Assembly (NCBI GenBank): GCA_934661105.1
Contig: CAKUIV010000055.1
Span: 1 to 12,354 of the forward strand
Reading direction: 5' to 3'
Length of the DNA stretch: 12,354 nucleotides
From: an uncultured Ellagibacter sp.
Lineage (GTDB): Bacteria > Actinomycetota > Coriobacteriia > Coriobacteriales > Eggerthellaceae
Under the pieces are notes generated by a model, which saw nothing but the letters and a program-made list of their open reading frames with translations, was not told where the DNA came from and made no database searches. Shown piece after piece: positions 1 through 7,988 of this stretch (the first letter of the stretch is position 1; every line of letters begins with the position of its first letter). Made by a program: the position numbers and the translations under genes.

Positions 1-3000
1 CAACCGCAGACGCATACCAGGCGTTCGCGTCGACGTCGCCGAACGCGGGCGTTGGGTTATCCGGTGTGGGCTCGGGGCTAGGCTCGGGGGCGGGGCCAGG
101 GCTTGGAGTCGAGTCCTCCACCGTCACCGTGACGTTCAATCGCTCGGAGTATTCGTCTTCCAGTCCCGCCTTGTGGGCCGCGATACGGTAATAGCCGTTC
201 TGCGTCAGCGTGATGGGCCCGGAATATATGACGCGCCCCTCGTCGCGACAAGGACAGGTGTTGTTCGTGGTGTAGTAAATGGTCGCGCCCGCGTCGGCGG
301 CAAGCTCAAGGTGCGTGCCCCAGGGCACCGTAATGTAGTTTTCCTTCGGAGCCGAAGCGTCGAGCGTCACGTTGTCCAGCGTAGCGACAGGACGTGCGGG
401 GCGCACCTGGTCGGCGCAAACGCGCACGTCGACGTTCTCGGAAAGCGTCGTGTCGCCGACCGCCACCGTAAGCGCCGACAAGCCTGCAAGCACGCCCCGC
501 ACATTGAACGTCGCCTTGCCATCGGGGCCGGTCGTCGCAGCGGGTTCCGCGAGCACAGCTATCTCGGAGGAGTCGAGCGCCGCCCGCACGCTCACTCCCG
601 AAAGCGCATTGCCGCTTGCGTCGCGCACGTAGGCGACGATGTGGGACGTCTCCCCTTCGCCGACGGATATCGCCTGTTCAACGCTGAGTTTCAGCTCTGC
701 TGGGCGCACGCCGACAGCAAGGTTGTCAAACTTGAGCGAGCCGCTTTCGGGGCTTTTGCCCACGTAGTTCCTCGCGCCGGAGAGCTCAAGCGATACCGCC
801 GATCCCGCATCAAGGGCCGCAGCCGGTTTTATGCGCAGCACCTTGGAAAACTTCTTGCCGTCGGCCCCATCGGCAACGTCGAGCCATTCGAAGGCAGTAT
901 CCTGGAAGCCCTCGCCCTTCGCGGCGAGGGCGCCAACAGTCTCGTCCCTCGCATCCATGTACTGGGAGAACTCCACTTCGATGCAGTCGGTGTAGGCATT
1001 TGCGCGCACCGCCTTCGGCGCTTCGGTCGATATGAGACCGAGCTTGATGCCGAGCTGAATCGGCGGGACGGGCAGCCAGACCGACTCCGCCTCCGCGTAC
1101 CCCTCCTTCGTCACGCGAACCTGGTACCACCCCGTCGGAACGTCCCAGTTGAACGTGCCGTTCGCGTCGGTGGGAAGTGGATTCTTCTGGCCGTAATCGA
1201 CCGCATCCCACTTCTCAGCACTCGCGCCCTTCTCGTCATTTGCCACCCAAATCTCGGCCGTCGCACCCTCAACCAGGTTCGATTCCACCGCTTCGTACAC
1301 GAAACCCGACGGATCGACCGCGCAGTTCGAGCGGTACTTGGCGTAGCGCGCCTCAAGCGCATTCTGCGCCCACGCATCGCCATGACCTGCGCGTTCCGCA
1401 AGTTCCTCGTCGGTCATCTCACTTGGATGCAGCACGATTTTGCCCTCACAGGCCCGCTCGCGCAGCGCCTGCGCGTACTCGTAATCGGCCTGTGCGGCGT
1501 TGAGCTTCTCGGCGCGCAGCGTGCCCGCGGTAACCGACGACGCATCGTTCACCGAGCCCAAGGTCATGATCGCCACGCCTGCCGTGCCGCCGCTCGCAAG
1601 CGTTGCTGCGGCGCTGCCGCCCGTAAGGGCGATGGCGACCTTCGCGTTCGCCTCGTCGTGGTGCGCCTGCACTTCGAGCAGGTCGCGAAAGAGTTTGCCC
1701 GCGTCGAGTTCCTTGTTCATGGCGTTGAGGCACGCCATGTCGTCTTCGGTTTTCGGGTTTTTCCTCGCAAGATAGTCGCGCTGGATTTCAAGCCCCTCAA
1801 GATCGCCCTTGAGCTGGTTGTACGCCTCCCACGACGCCGCGTAGTTGTTGATGGCGTCGTTCGCGGCGTAGCAAGAGAAGCCGGCGTCGAGCACACCCGC
1901 GCCTGCTTTGATCGGGTCAGTCAGCTTTACCGACACCTTCCACATGCGCGCTTCGACCTCCATGCTCTTCATGCGGCGAATCGTGCGCGACACCGTTCCC
2001 ACGAACTGGTCTTTTCCAGCGCATTTGCCCAACGCGGTGAGCGCCTTGCGTTCGTTCGTCGCGATGTGCGTTAGGCTCTCGTAGGTGCTGGCGGCGAGGG
2101 CGATGCGGTTCGCGTCGACGGAAAGTTCCTGGTCGCTTTCAGCGATGTCCTCGAAATCGGCCTCGAGATAGATCGGGTCCTTATCTTCATCGTCGTCGAT
2201 ATATGCCGAGAACCCGCTCACTGTCTTGTCGTCGGTTGCTTTGAAGCCCGATTTGCCATCGAACGCAATATAGTTCGACGGGTTAACCTTCTGGCGTTTC
2301 ACGGTGATGCCGGCGTTTTTCTTAAGCGCCGCGGTGAACGCGTCCATCCACGACGCGTATTGGTCAAGCGACCCCACGCCGATCATCTTGCCGAGCTCGT
2401 CCTCGCAGCGCTTGAGCACGGCGTCGTTTTGGGAAACCGCGTTCTTGAGCTTGGATATGGCTGTTTTTTCTTCGCCGGTCGCGCCCGCTTCCGCCGCCGC
2501 CCAATCGGCGTACCAATCGCTATCGGGGCTGTAGGCGTTCTCGAAGATCATCTTGTCGATGGTGATGCCATCAGCGTTACCCTTGTCGCCGATGACGTCC
2601 GCGGCACTGCCGACCTGTCGCTTGATCGAGGCGGACAGCTCTTCGGCCGACATGGTTGCGTCGTCCTTGGCCGCATCTTCGGCGATTTGACCGATCAGCG
2701 CATCGAACTCCTCGTCGATCGCCTCTGCTTCCTTAGCAAGCTCGCCTTTTCCCTCCGTCAACACGGTATTGAACTCGGCCTTCTTCGCATCGGCCGACGC
2801 CTTCGCCTTCTCCGCCGTGGTCTTGGCGTCGACCACCATAAGCCCGAGCGACGTGGTCGAAAGCGCGTAGGTCTGCGGCACGAACACGTTCTCGTACGAC
2901 CCGAGGTCCATGGACCCCGTTTCCCCCGAATCCTCGTAATTCTTCACCATAGCCAGGTAGCTCTCGTCGACGTATTCCCCGGTGAAGCGCACGGTTTCCT

Positions 3001-6000
3001 TGCCCTCCTCGCGCTGTTTCAGGGGAACCTGCATCGTTTGGCCGCCCATGCAGAGCACGATGAGAGACAACTCGTCTTGCATTTTCACGCCGCCGGCAAC
3101 GCTCAGCGTCAAATCGAACGTCCAGTAAGCGTTGCGCTTGTCCGCGAACTGATGGCGTGTGACGAGGCCCTTGCGCGTTTCCTTGCCGTTCTCGATGAGC
3201 GTTTGCGTGACGCCGCGGTTCGTCACTTTGAAGGCGTCCACCGTGGCACGGGGAACGTAGCGCACGTACGCGGTGTCGCACGGATTGTTTTCGAGCGCCG
3301 ACCGCGCGGCCTCCGCGCCCGGCTTTTCCCCGCTCTCGCCCAACAACGCGGCCGTAAGCTTCACGCGTTCGTTCATGATCGCGCCGACAGGCAGATCATA
3401 CGAGAACGTTGCGTAGCCGAACCCGTCCGCTTGCCCAACCACGACGGCGGCGTCGTTGCCCTCGCCCGCCCGCAGGGCAACCCACGTACCATACGGCGCG
3501 TATACGAGCGCCTTGTTGCCAGAAGATCCCGCCTCGTCGGAGTCGAGCGAGATGTAGCCGCTCACCACGTCAAACGCTGCCGTACCCAGAGGCACCGTGG
3601 CCCCACCCTCCAGCGAAAGCGACGCGTTCACCTTGTATGCTTTCTTGACCAGCGGCGTAAAGCAGATATCAACCGTGCGCGATGCGCCTGCCTCATCGGC
3701 TGGCAGGTCGAAAACCAGGGCGCCAGCGGAGAATGCGCCGCCGATCTTTTCGATCGAATCTCCCGATTCACCGCGAACCACGACGCTCGCAAGAGGGTCT
3801 TTCGCCTCGCTTTCGGAAAGCGAGAGCGTGAGCTTTTCGGCTTTAGCGCCTTCGCCCAGCGCGTAACTTGCGCGCAGGAACATTTCGCCGCCCTCGACCG
3901 CCGCGTCGCTCATCGCGATGAAGCCGCACGTTTCCACGCCAACGCGCTTTCGCCATGAGGAAACGTCGAACGCAGGGGCATCCAGCACGACTTCCTTGTC
4001 CTTACCGTTTTCAATGGCAACAACCGTTTTGGCGTACTGTTCGTCCTCTTTAAGCCCCATGCGGTTGAACGCATCGAGCGTCGGGGCCGTCAAGCTGACG
4101 CCGCCCTGGTTCACCGCGACGACGGTATAGTCGCCCGCCGCAAGCTGGGGCGTCTTCGCCTTCATGACGGGCGTCGTGCCGTCGGATTCGTATCCCATGA
4201 ACGCCGTGTCGCCACTCGCCACGAGCTTGCCCCGCGCATCGAACGCCATGACGGTGCTCGCACCCGCAAATGAGCTCTTCACCTGCACCGTTGCGGTTCC
4301 CAGTTGCAAAAGCCTCACATCGAAGGCGCCCGCTTCGGGCGCGGCGGAAACGGTGGCGCCGGCAAGCTTCAGAGAGGCGGCGGGCTTAACGGCAAGCGTC
4401 AGCTCCTCGTTTGCCTCTGCCAGCTCCTCAGACAGCACGAATCCCCAGCCCTGCCGCACGTAGTCGGCGTTTTCGCCTTCGGAAAGCCGCGTGCCGTCGG
4501 CCTTCGCGAGCGTGAGGTTAAGGTCGTCGGTGAGCGCCAGCGGCTCGTAGACGGGACTGCCCGCGCCGTTCACGCTCGTCTGCGCCATCACGTTCACCGC
4601 CATGTTGCGCGAGACGGGAACCTTCTCGAAGTCCTTCTCGGAAAACGTGCCGATATCCCAGGCCCCGGTCATGCCGGCCGCCTGACGGGTGATCGCCTTG
4701 TCGTAGTAGCCGGCACGCGACATGCACACCGTCGCCGTCGCGTTGGTGAGCGCCTGTACCGAAAACGTCCCATCGCTCGCCACCTCGACCGACGTGCGCT
4801 TGTCGTTTTGCAGAAGCGTCACGGTTGCGCCCACGGGAACCTTGCCCGTAATTCCCATCAGCTCTTCCATCCACTGGAAGGTGTAAGCGGGCTTGCCGGG
4901 GTTCTTCTCGTCCTCCTGCCCCGCGACCAAATCGGCGAAGCGCTTGATCCACGACGGCTCGCCCTTTGAGTTCTTGGCGTATGCGACGATCGTCTGGCCG
5001 ACGGAGAAGGGGTTCTTGCAATACGCGCCATCGAACGCGAGCGAGCCGCCCTCCTCGAACGAGAAGTCGGGGTTCATCACGCGCAACCAGGGAGCGTTGC
5101 GTTTGCATACCTCCACGCCGTCGACCATTTCAAGCGTCTCGTTATTGAAGACGTCGCCGCCCATGGACTGCACGCTCTGGGGAATGATTATCTCCACGTC
5201 CTCGAGGGATGGTATCGCACCGCCACCGCCGTTCGACAGATGATAGAACGCCTGGTCACCGATGTATTCCACGCCCGAGCCGATTCTGACGGAGCGAACA
5301 TGGGTGCATTCCCGGAACGCCTCCGCCTCGATGCGCTTCACCGTGTCGGGTATGACGATTTCCGTGAACGGCTCTTCCTGCCCACCGCCGTAGTTCATGG
5401 TCGAGCAATTCACGAACGCGCTGCGGCCGATCGTGGTCACGCTGGCGGGAAGGGTCGCCACCACGTCGTCCGAAAGCGACGAGCATCCCTGAAACGCGTA
5501 CTCGGGAATGGTGGCGAACTCGGCGTTGTTCGGCCAGGCGACGGTGCGCAGGTTGTGGCATTCGCTGAATGCATTGCCGCCCAGCGCCCTCAAGCTGTCA
5601 GGGAGCACGATCGACTCGATTGCAGTCTCGGCGAAAGCGTAGCTGCCCAGCCTTTCCGCCTGCGAGCCCGAGGCGAACGTCACGGCCCGCACGTTCTTCT
5701 TGCCTCGAAAGCCCCCGATCTCGACCACAGGATTGCCGTCGATGGTCGCCGGCACTTCAAGCGCCGTTGCGCCAGAATCGATTCCCGTGACGGTGATTTC
5801 GTTCGTTTCCTCTTCGATAATGAAGTACAGCTGGGCGGGCGTGGTTGTTCCCTCGACATAGCCGGAATCGCCTTGCACCTTCACGCCCGTAACGCCCTTG
5901 GTCGTGGCCCAGCACCCGGAGCTTTCATCGTAAGCAGCCTCGGAAGCGGAACCGTTCACGGACGCTTCCAGCGCCCGAACGCCCTCCTTTGCGGTTTGCG

Positions 6001-6223
6001 TTTCCGACACCATCGAACCCGCGCCCGCCGATCGCTCACCCTGAGATGCCGACACCGCGACATCCCCGCTCGCTTGCGCGCCGATCGAGCCCGAGGCCGT
6101 CGCGCACCCGTCCGTCTTCGCGCCCATTTCGGCGAACGCCGCCACGGGCACAAGCCCCACAGACAAAACGCATGACAGGGCAACCGCGCACACCCGCCTT
6201 CCCCATTCGCCTCTTGCGTCCAT
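1..6223 (-). CDS. Giant secreted LRR/Ig-like/SLH surface protein (C-terminus beyond window)
   Basis: One open frame of 2074 codons runs from ATG at 6223 to the left edge with no stop. AAGGAGG lies 5 bases upstream and decides the start. Residues 1-31 form a signal peptide (Arg9-Arg10, a hydrophobic core, AAFA before Glu32). Modules in order: BspA-like leucine-rich repeats (about 137-365); a carboxypeptidase-regulatory-like beta module (about 455-515); beta-rich segments to about 1125; an alpha-helical region (about 1129-1636); a second regulatory-like module starting DPSGFVYEAV (1637-1730); SbsA-like and Big_1-like Ig folds (about 1739-1940); a chitobiase C-terminal-like domain (about 1942-2037); a Pro/Glu linker; and the start of an SLH repeat (FGDVDANAWYASAV). 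SLH repeats bind wall polymers, so I infer an exported, wall-attached adhesin or scaffold. No enzymatic core is recognised and the ligand is unknown. It is divergent from a membrane LuxR regulator that may control it. Confidence 0.9.
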   Translation of the reverse strand, partial: MDARGEWGRRVCAVALSCVLSVGLVPVAAFAEMGAKTDGCATASGSIGAQASGDVAVSASQGERSAGAGSMVSETQTAKEGVRALEASVNGSASEAAYDESSGCWATTKGVTGVKVQGDSGYVEGTTTPAQLYFIIEEETNEITVTGIDSGATALEVPATIDGNPVVEIGGFRGKKNVRAVTFASGSQAERLGSYAFAETAIESIVLPDSLRALGGNAFSECHNLRTVAWPNNAEFATIPEYAFQGCSSLSDDVVATLPASVTTIGRSAFVNCSTMNYGGGQEEPFTEIVIPDTVKRIEAEAFRECTHVRSVRIGSGVEYIGDQAFYHLSNGGGGAIPSLEDVEIIIPQSVQSMGGDVFNNETLEMVDGVEVCKRNAPWLRVMNPDFSFEEGGSLAFDGAYCKNPFSVGQTIVAYAKNSKGEPSWIKRFADLVAGQEDEKNPGKPAYTFQWMEELMGITGKVPVGATVTLLQNDKRTSVEVASDGTFSVQALTNATATVCMSRAGYYDKAITRQAAGMTGAWDIGTFSEKDFEKVPVSRNMAVNVMAQTSVNGAGSPVYEPLALTDDLNLTLAKADGTRLSEGENADYVRQGWGFVLSEELAEANEELTLAVKPAASLKLAGATVSAAPEAGAFDVRLLQLGTATVQVKSSFAGASTVMAFDARGKLVASGDTAFMGYESDGTTPVMKAKTPQLAAGDYTVVAVNQGGVSLTAPTLDAFNRMGLKEDEQYAKTVVAIENGKDKEVVLDAPAFDVSSWRKRVGVETCGFIAMSDAAVEGGEMFLRASYALGEGAKAEKLTLSLSESEAKDPLASVVVRGESGDSIEKIGGAFSAGALVFDLPADEAGASRTVDICFTPLVKKAYKVNASLSLEGGATVPLGTAAFDVVSGYISLDSDEAGSSGNKALVYAPYGTWVALRAGEGNDAAVVVGQADGFGYATFSYDLPVGAIMNERVKLTAALLGESGEKPGAEAARSALENNPCDTAYVRYVPRATVDAFKVTNRGVTQTLIENGKETRKGLVTRHQFADKRNAYWTFDLTLSVAGGVKMQDELSLIVLCMGGQTMQVPLKQREEGKETVRFTGEYVDESYLAMVKNYEDSGETGSMDLGSYENVFVPQTYALSTTSLGLMVVDAKTTAEKAKASADAKKAEFNTVLTEGKGELAKEAEAIDEEFDALIGQIAEDAAKDDATMSAEELSASIKRQVGSAADVIGDKGNADGITIDKMIFENAYSPDSDWYADWAAAEAGATGEEKTAISKLKNAVSQNDAVLKRCEDELGKMIGVGSLDQYASWMDAFTAALKKNAGITVKRQKVNPSNYIAFDGKSGFKATDDKTVSGFSAYIDDDEDKDPIYLEADFEDIAESDQELSVDANRIALAASTYESLTHIATNERKALTALGKCAGKDQFVGTVSRTIRRMKSMEVEARMWKVSVKLTDPIKAGAGVLDAGFSCYAANDAINNYAASWEAYNQLKGDLEGLEIQRDYLARKNPKTEDDMACLNAMNKELDAGKLFRDLLEVQAHHDEANAKVAIALTGGSAAATLASGGTAGVAIMTLGSVNDASSVTAGTLRAEKLNAAQADYEYAQALRERACEGKIVLHPSEMTDEELAERAGHGDAWAQNALEARYAKYRSNCAVDPSGFVYEAVESNLVEGATAEIWVANDEKGASAEKWDAVDYGQKNPLPTDANGTFNWDVPTGWYQVRVTKEGYAEAESVWLPVPPIQLGIKLGLISTEAPKAVRANAYTDCIEVEFSQYMDARDETVGALAAKGEGFQDTAFEWLDVADGADGKKFSKVLRIKPAAALDAGSAVSLELSGARNYVGKSPESGSLKFDNLAVGVRPAELKLSVEQAISVGEGETSHIVAYVRDASGNALSGVSVRAALDSSEIAVLAEPAATTGPDGKATFNVRGVLAGLSALTVAVGDTTLSENVDVRVCADQVRPARPVATLDNVTLDASAPKENYITVPWGTHLELAADAGATIYYTTNNTCPCRDEGRVIYSGPITLTQNGYYRIAAHKAGLEDEYSERLNVTVTVEDSTPSPGPAPEPSPEPTPDNPTPAFGDVDANAWYASAV
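2..1315 (-). other. C-terminal Ig-like / chitobiase-like / Pro-rich / SLH module series
   Basis: Residues 1637-1730 form a DPSG-x-VYEAV module ending in TDANGTFNWDVPTGWYQVRV and WLPVPP, a carboxypeptidase-regulatory-like beta sandwich seen in large Gram-positive surface proteins. Residues about 1739-1838 (IEVEFSQYMDAR) resemble an SbsA-type Ig domain. Residues about 1838-1940 (VAYVRDASGNALSGVSVRAA, GPDGKATF) resemble a Big_1 invasin-like domain. Residues about 1942-2037 (TIYYTTNNTCPC, VIYSGPITLTQNGYYRIAAH) match the chitobiase/Fn3-associated domain, with an unusual Cys-x-Cys pair. A PSPGPAPEPSPEPTPDNP linker leads to the SLH repeat, of which only the first part is visible. Confidence 0.75.
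1316..2839 (-). other. Central alpha-helical region with a Gly/Ala-rich hydrophobic segment
   Basis: Residues about 1129-1636 differ from the beta-rich rest of the protein. They open with a charged Ala/Lys/Glu helix (KTTAEKAKASADAKKAEF and onward, about 1129-1205) that looks like a coiled coil. A second helical stretch follows (about 1280-1525). Residues about 1529-1557 are an uncharged Gly/Ala/Thr/Ile segment (VAIALTGGSAAATLASGG, then TAGVAIMTLG), which is followed by another helix. I recognise no family. The hydrophobic segment could be buried in a helical bundle or insert into a membrane; sequence alone does not decide. Confidence 0.55.
5129..5815 (-). repeat. BspA-like leucine-rich repeat block (LRR_5) within the giant protein
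   Basis: Residues about 137-365 carry tandem units of roughly 22-30 residues with the pattern I-x-I-P-x-S/T-V-x-x-I-x-x-x-A-F-x-x-C. Readable copies include IESIVLPDSLRALGGNAFSE, ATLPASVTTIGRSAFVNC, IVIPDTVKRIEAEAFREC, VRIGSGVEYIGDQAF and IIIPQSVQSMGGDVFNNE. A Gly-rich insert (NGGGG) interrupts the last units. The family (LRR_5, first described in Bacteroides/Treponema BspA proteins) commonly mediates binding to host or bacterial surfaces. The binding partner here is unknown. Confidence 0.85.
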
Positions 6224-6228
6224 GGCGG

Positions 6229-6235
6229 CCTCCTT
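6229..6235 (-). promoter_or_regulatory. Shine-Dalgarno AAGGAGG of the giant surface-protein gene
   Basis: Reading the minus strand, AAGGAGG is followed by CCGCC and ATG (6223). This is a near-consensus ribosome binding site with a 5-base spacer. It fixes the start immediately before a good signal peptide and implies efficient translation of this very long protein. Confidence 0.85.
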
Positions 6236-6312
6236 TTCCTCGCGTTGCGGCTCGGCAGCATCGCGCCGTCGACTCCATTCCATCTCATCATTTTCAGGAA
6301 GAACGCTCCTAT

Positions 6313-6340
6313 GCCTAGGTTCATATATGCGAACCTAGGC
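6313..6340. promoter_or_regulatory. Perfect 10-bp inverted repeat in the divergent promoter region (candidate LuxR operator)
   Basis: The arms GCCTAGGTTC (6313-6322) and GAACCTAGGC (6331-6340) are exact reverse complements separated by ATATATGC. The centre lies about 103 bases upstream of the giant gene start and about 141 upstream of the regulator start. There is no T tract on either side, so it does not look like a terminator. On the minus strand a possible promoter overlaps it: TTGTTT (6344-6349), 16 bases, then TATATG. Dyad symmetry suits a dimeric regulator, and the divergent membrane LuxR protein is the obvious candidate. That link is an inference. Confidence 0.65.
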
Positions 6341-6415
6341 GATAAACAAAGTCGTGAACAGGCATTTTGAAATTCAACCAGCTGCCGTCCGCATCACCCA
6401 CCGCACAAGACACGC

Positions 6416-6424
6416 TGGTACAAT
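6416..6424 (+). promoter_or_regulatory. Candidate extended -10 promoter (TGGTACAAT) of the LuxR gene
   Basis: TG-G-TACAAT fits an extended -10 element with one mismatch to TATAAT. No convincing -35 hexamer lies 16-18 bases upstream, as expected for extended -10 promoters. Transcription would start near 6431, giving a leader of roughly 37 bases before ATG at 6468. Confidence 0.4.
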
Positions 6425-6467
6425 CGTTTTCGAATCGATTTCTCTCCATGAAAAAAGGCTCAAGCCC

Positions 6468-7988
6468 ATGTCCGAAAAGAAAACTTCCCGCATCGAAGCA
6501 GCCGCCGTTTTAGCGGTGTTCAGCTTCGCGTTCCTGGGAAGCGAGTTCTTCTTCGACACGCGCATGGGCATCTTCGTCGGCCCCGCCGAAGTGGTCGGCG
6601 CACAAAACCTCGTGCTGGGTGCAAGCGTCCTCGGTTTCTTGGCTTATGCGTTTATCGTGCATACGTTGCCTTCGCGAGCGCGAACCGCGGCAGCGCTGGT
6701 CGGAGCCGCCGCGGTTTGCGCGTGTCTTACCGGCGAAGCGATGGCGCCATCCGCTTCGCGCATGTTGGCAATCGGCGTTGCGACCTTCTTCCTGTTGGGG
6801 ATACTCGGCGGCGGGGCGCATTGGGCAGCTGCGCGCGCCCTTCGAAACGATGGCGCGCTTTCGCGAACCGTTGGCTCGGGGTACGCCTTCGGCATCGCCC
6901 TGCAGTTCGCGAACAACCAGATCGCCCCCGCAGGCGAACTCGAAGTTGCCGTGCTCTGCGTCGGCTGCCTCACGCTCGTCGCGCTTCTCGTCGCTATGCG
7001 GGAAGAGCGGCTTGCGCGCGCCCGCGCTCGAGACGAAGAGCCCGCACAAGCAAGCGCCCTCGGCAAACCGGCAGCAGCCGGCACGGTATCCACCGCATAC
7101 GCAGGAAACGAAGGGTTTCAAGCAGCGGGCAAGCGTCCGCACGTCGCCGAAAGACCGACAGGCCTTTCGGCCGCGCTCGGATCGCTCGCGCTTGTCGTCG
7201 GCTTGTCGTTCCTGTTCAGCACGCTCGACAACGTCGCAACCATGGCAAACGCGGAAGGCACCGTCGACCTGGGCGGATGGCCGCGCCTTTTCCTGGCCGC
7301 GAGCGGACTTGCCGCAGGGTTTCTCTTCGATGCGAAGGAGGACGCCTATCGCGGCATCGTCATGTTCTGCGTGGCGCTCCTTTCCACCTGCTCGCTTCTG
7401 GCAACGGAAGCAGGAGCCGGTCCTTTGCTCGGGATCATCGTGTTTTACCTGGGGTCGGGCTTCTTCGTGGTGTTCTTCACCGCCGCATTCCTCTCTTTGG
7501 CGCCGCAGATGCGCGTGCCCGAGGTATGGGCGGGCATGGGACGCGCCGCGAACAACCTCGGCGCTTGCTTGCTTTCGGGCGCATCGCTGGCGCTCGTGCA
7601 AACGGGCAACACCGCGCTCGTCATGATTGCGGCGATTGCGCTGTTCGTGCTGATCGCGGTTTGCTTTGCGGCTTCGGGACAGCTTCGCGCCGCCTCCCCA
7701 AGCACGGAGCAGGCCGCCAAGCCCGCGCCCACGAATATCCCGCCGGTCACCGTTCCCGCGCCCACGCCTTCCGAAGAAGAGAGAGCCTCCTCCTTCGCCT
7801 CACGCTACGGGTTGACCCCACGCGAGACCGACGTGCTGAAAGCGGTGGTAGCTGACGAACGTCCGCTGAAGCAAATCGCTTCCGACCTGGGAATATCGCT
7901 TCGCATGGTTCAGAAACACCTGGCATCGCTTTACGGGAAAACCGAAACCCAAACCCGATCGGGGCTCACCAAGAAGTTCATGGAGTAG
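6468..7988 (+). CDS. Membrane-bound LuxR-family transcriptional regulator (MFS-like N-terminus plus HTH)
   Basis: The 506-residue protein has two parts. Residues about 10-402 hold roughly 12 hydrophobic segments in two groups of six (about 10-177 and 235-402), split by a charged cytoplasmic loop (178-232) rich in Arg, Glu and Ala. This is the layout of a major-facilitator fold. A Pro/Ala/Thr linker (about 409-438) leads to a GerE/LuxR helix-turn-helix (about 446-506), with YGLTPRETDVLKAVVA then LKQIASDLGISLRMVQKHL. It probably senses a ligand or state at the membrane and binds DNA while anchored. Such fused regulators are abundant in Coriobacteriia. I chose ATG at 6468 because an in-frame ATG at 6354 would add 38 residues that are unlike a regulator and cover the likely promoter. 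The ribosome site is weak (AAAAAAGG, about 9 bases away). Divergence from the giant surface gene suggests it controls that gene. Confidence 0.88.
   Translation: MSEKKTSRIEAAAVLAVFSFAFLGSEFFFDTRMGIFVGPAEVVGAQNLVLGASVLGFLAYAFIVHTLPSRARTAAALVGAAAVCACLTGEAMAPSASRMLAIGVATFFLLGILGGGAHWAAARALRNDGALSRTVGSGYAFGIALQFANNQIAPAGELEVAVLCVGCLTLVALLVAMREERLARARARDEEPAQASALGKPAAAGTVSTAYAGNEGFQAAGKRPHVAERPTGLSAALGSLALVVGLSFLFSTLDNVATMANAEGTVDLGGWPRLFLAASGLAAGFLFDAKEDAYRGIVMFCVALLSTCSLLATEAGAGPLLGIIVFYLGSGFFVVFFTAAFLSLAPQMRVPEVWAGMGRAANNLGACLLSGASLALVQTGNTALVMIAAIALFVLIAVCFAASGQLRAASPSTEQAAKPAPTNIPPVTVPAPTPSEEERASSFASRYGLTPRETDVLKAVVADERPLKQIASDLGISLRMVQKHLASLYGKTETQTRSGLTKKFME

Noticed and set aside
173..2074. 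633-codon open frame on the plus strand, and a similar 532-codon frame at 2360-3958
   Set aside because: Their translations are Arg/His/Ala/Leu-rich with no domain, signal or ribosome site. They lie antisense to the giant protein's frame, whose domains and signal peptide are clear. Long antisense frames are expected opposite high-GC coding sequence.
2733..3281. Minus-strand 182-codon frame inside the giant gene, and others at 810-1211, 4518-5108 and 5256-5561
   Set aside because: They are out of frame with the giant protein, and their translations are Arg/Gly-rich shadows. The true frame is open through all of them.
6354..6467. N-terminal extension of the LuxR regulator from ATG 6354
   Set aside because: It would cover the probable extended -10 promoter, has no ribosome site, and its translation is unlike the membrane N-terminus of the family, which begins well at 6468.
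6510..7601. 363-codon minus-strand frame and other frames overlapping the LuxR gene
   Set aside because: Composition is shadow-like (Arg/Ser/Cys/His-rich), with no motif. The plus-strand reading gives clear membrane segments and an HTH domain.
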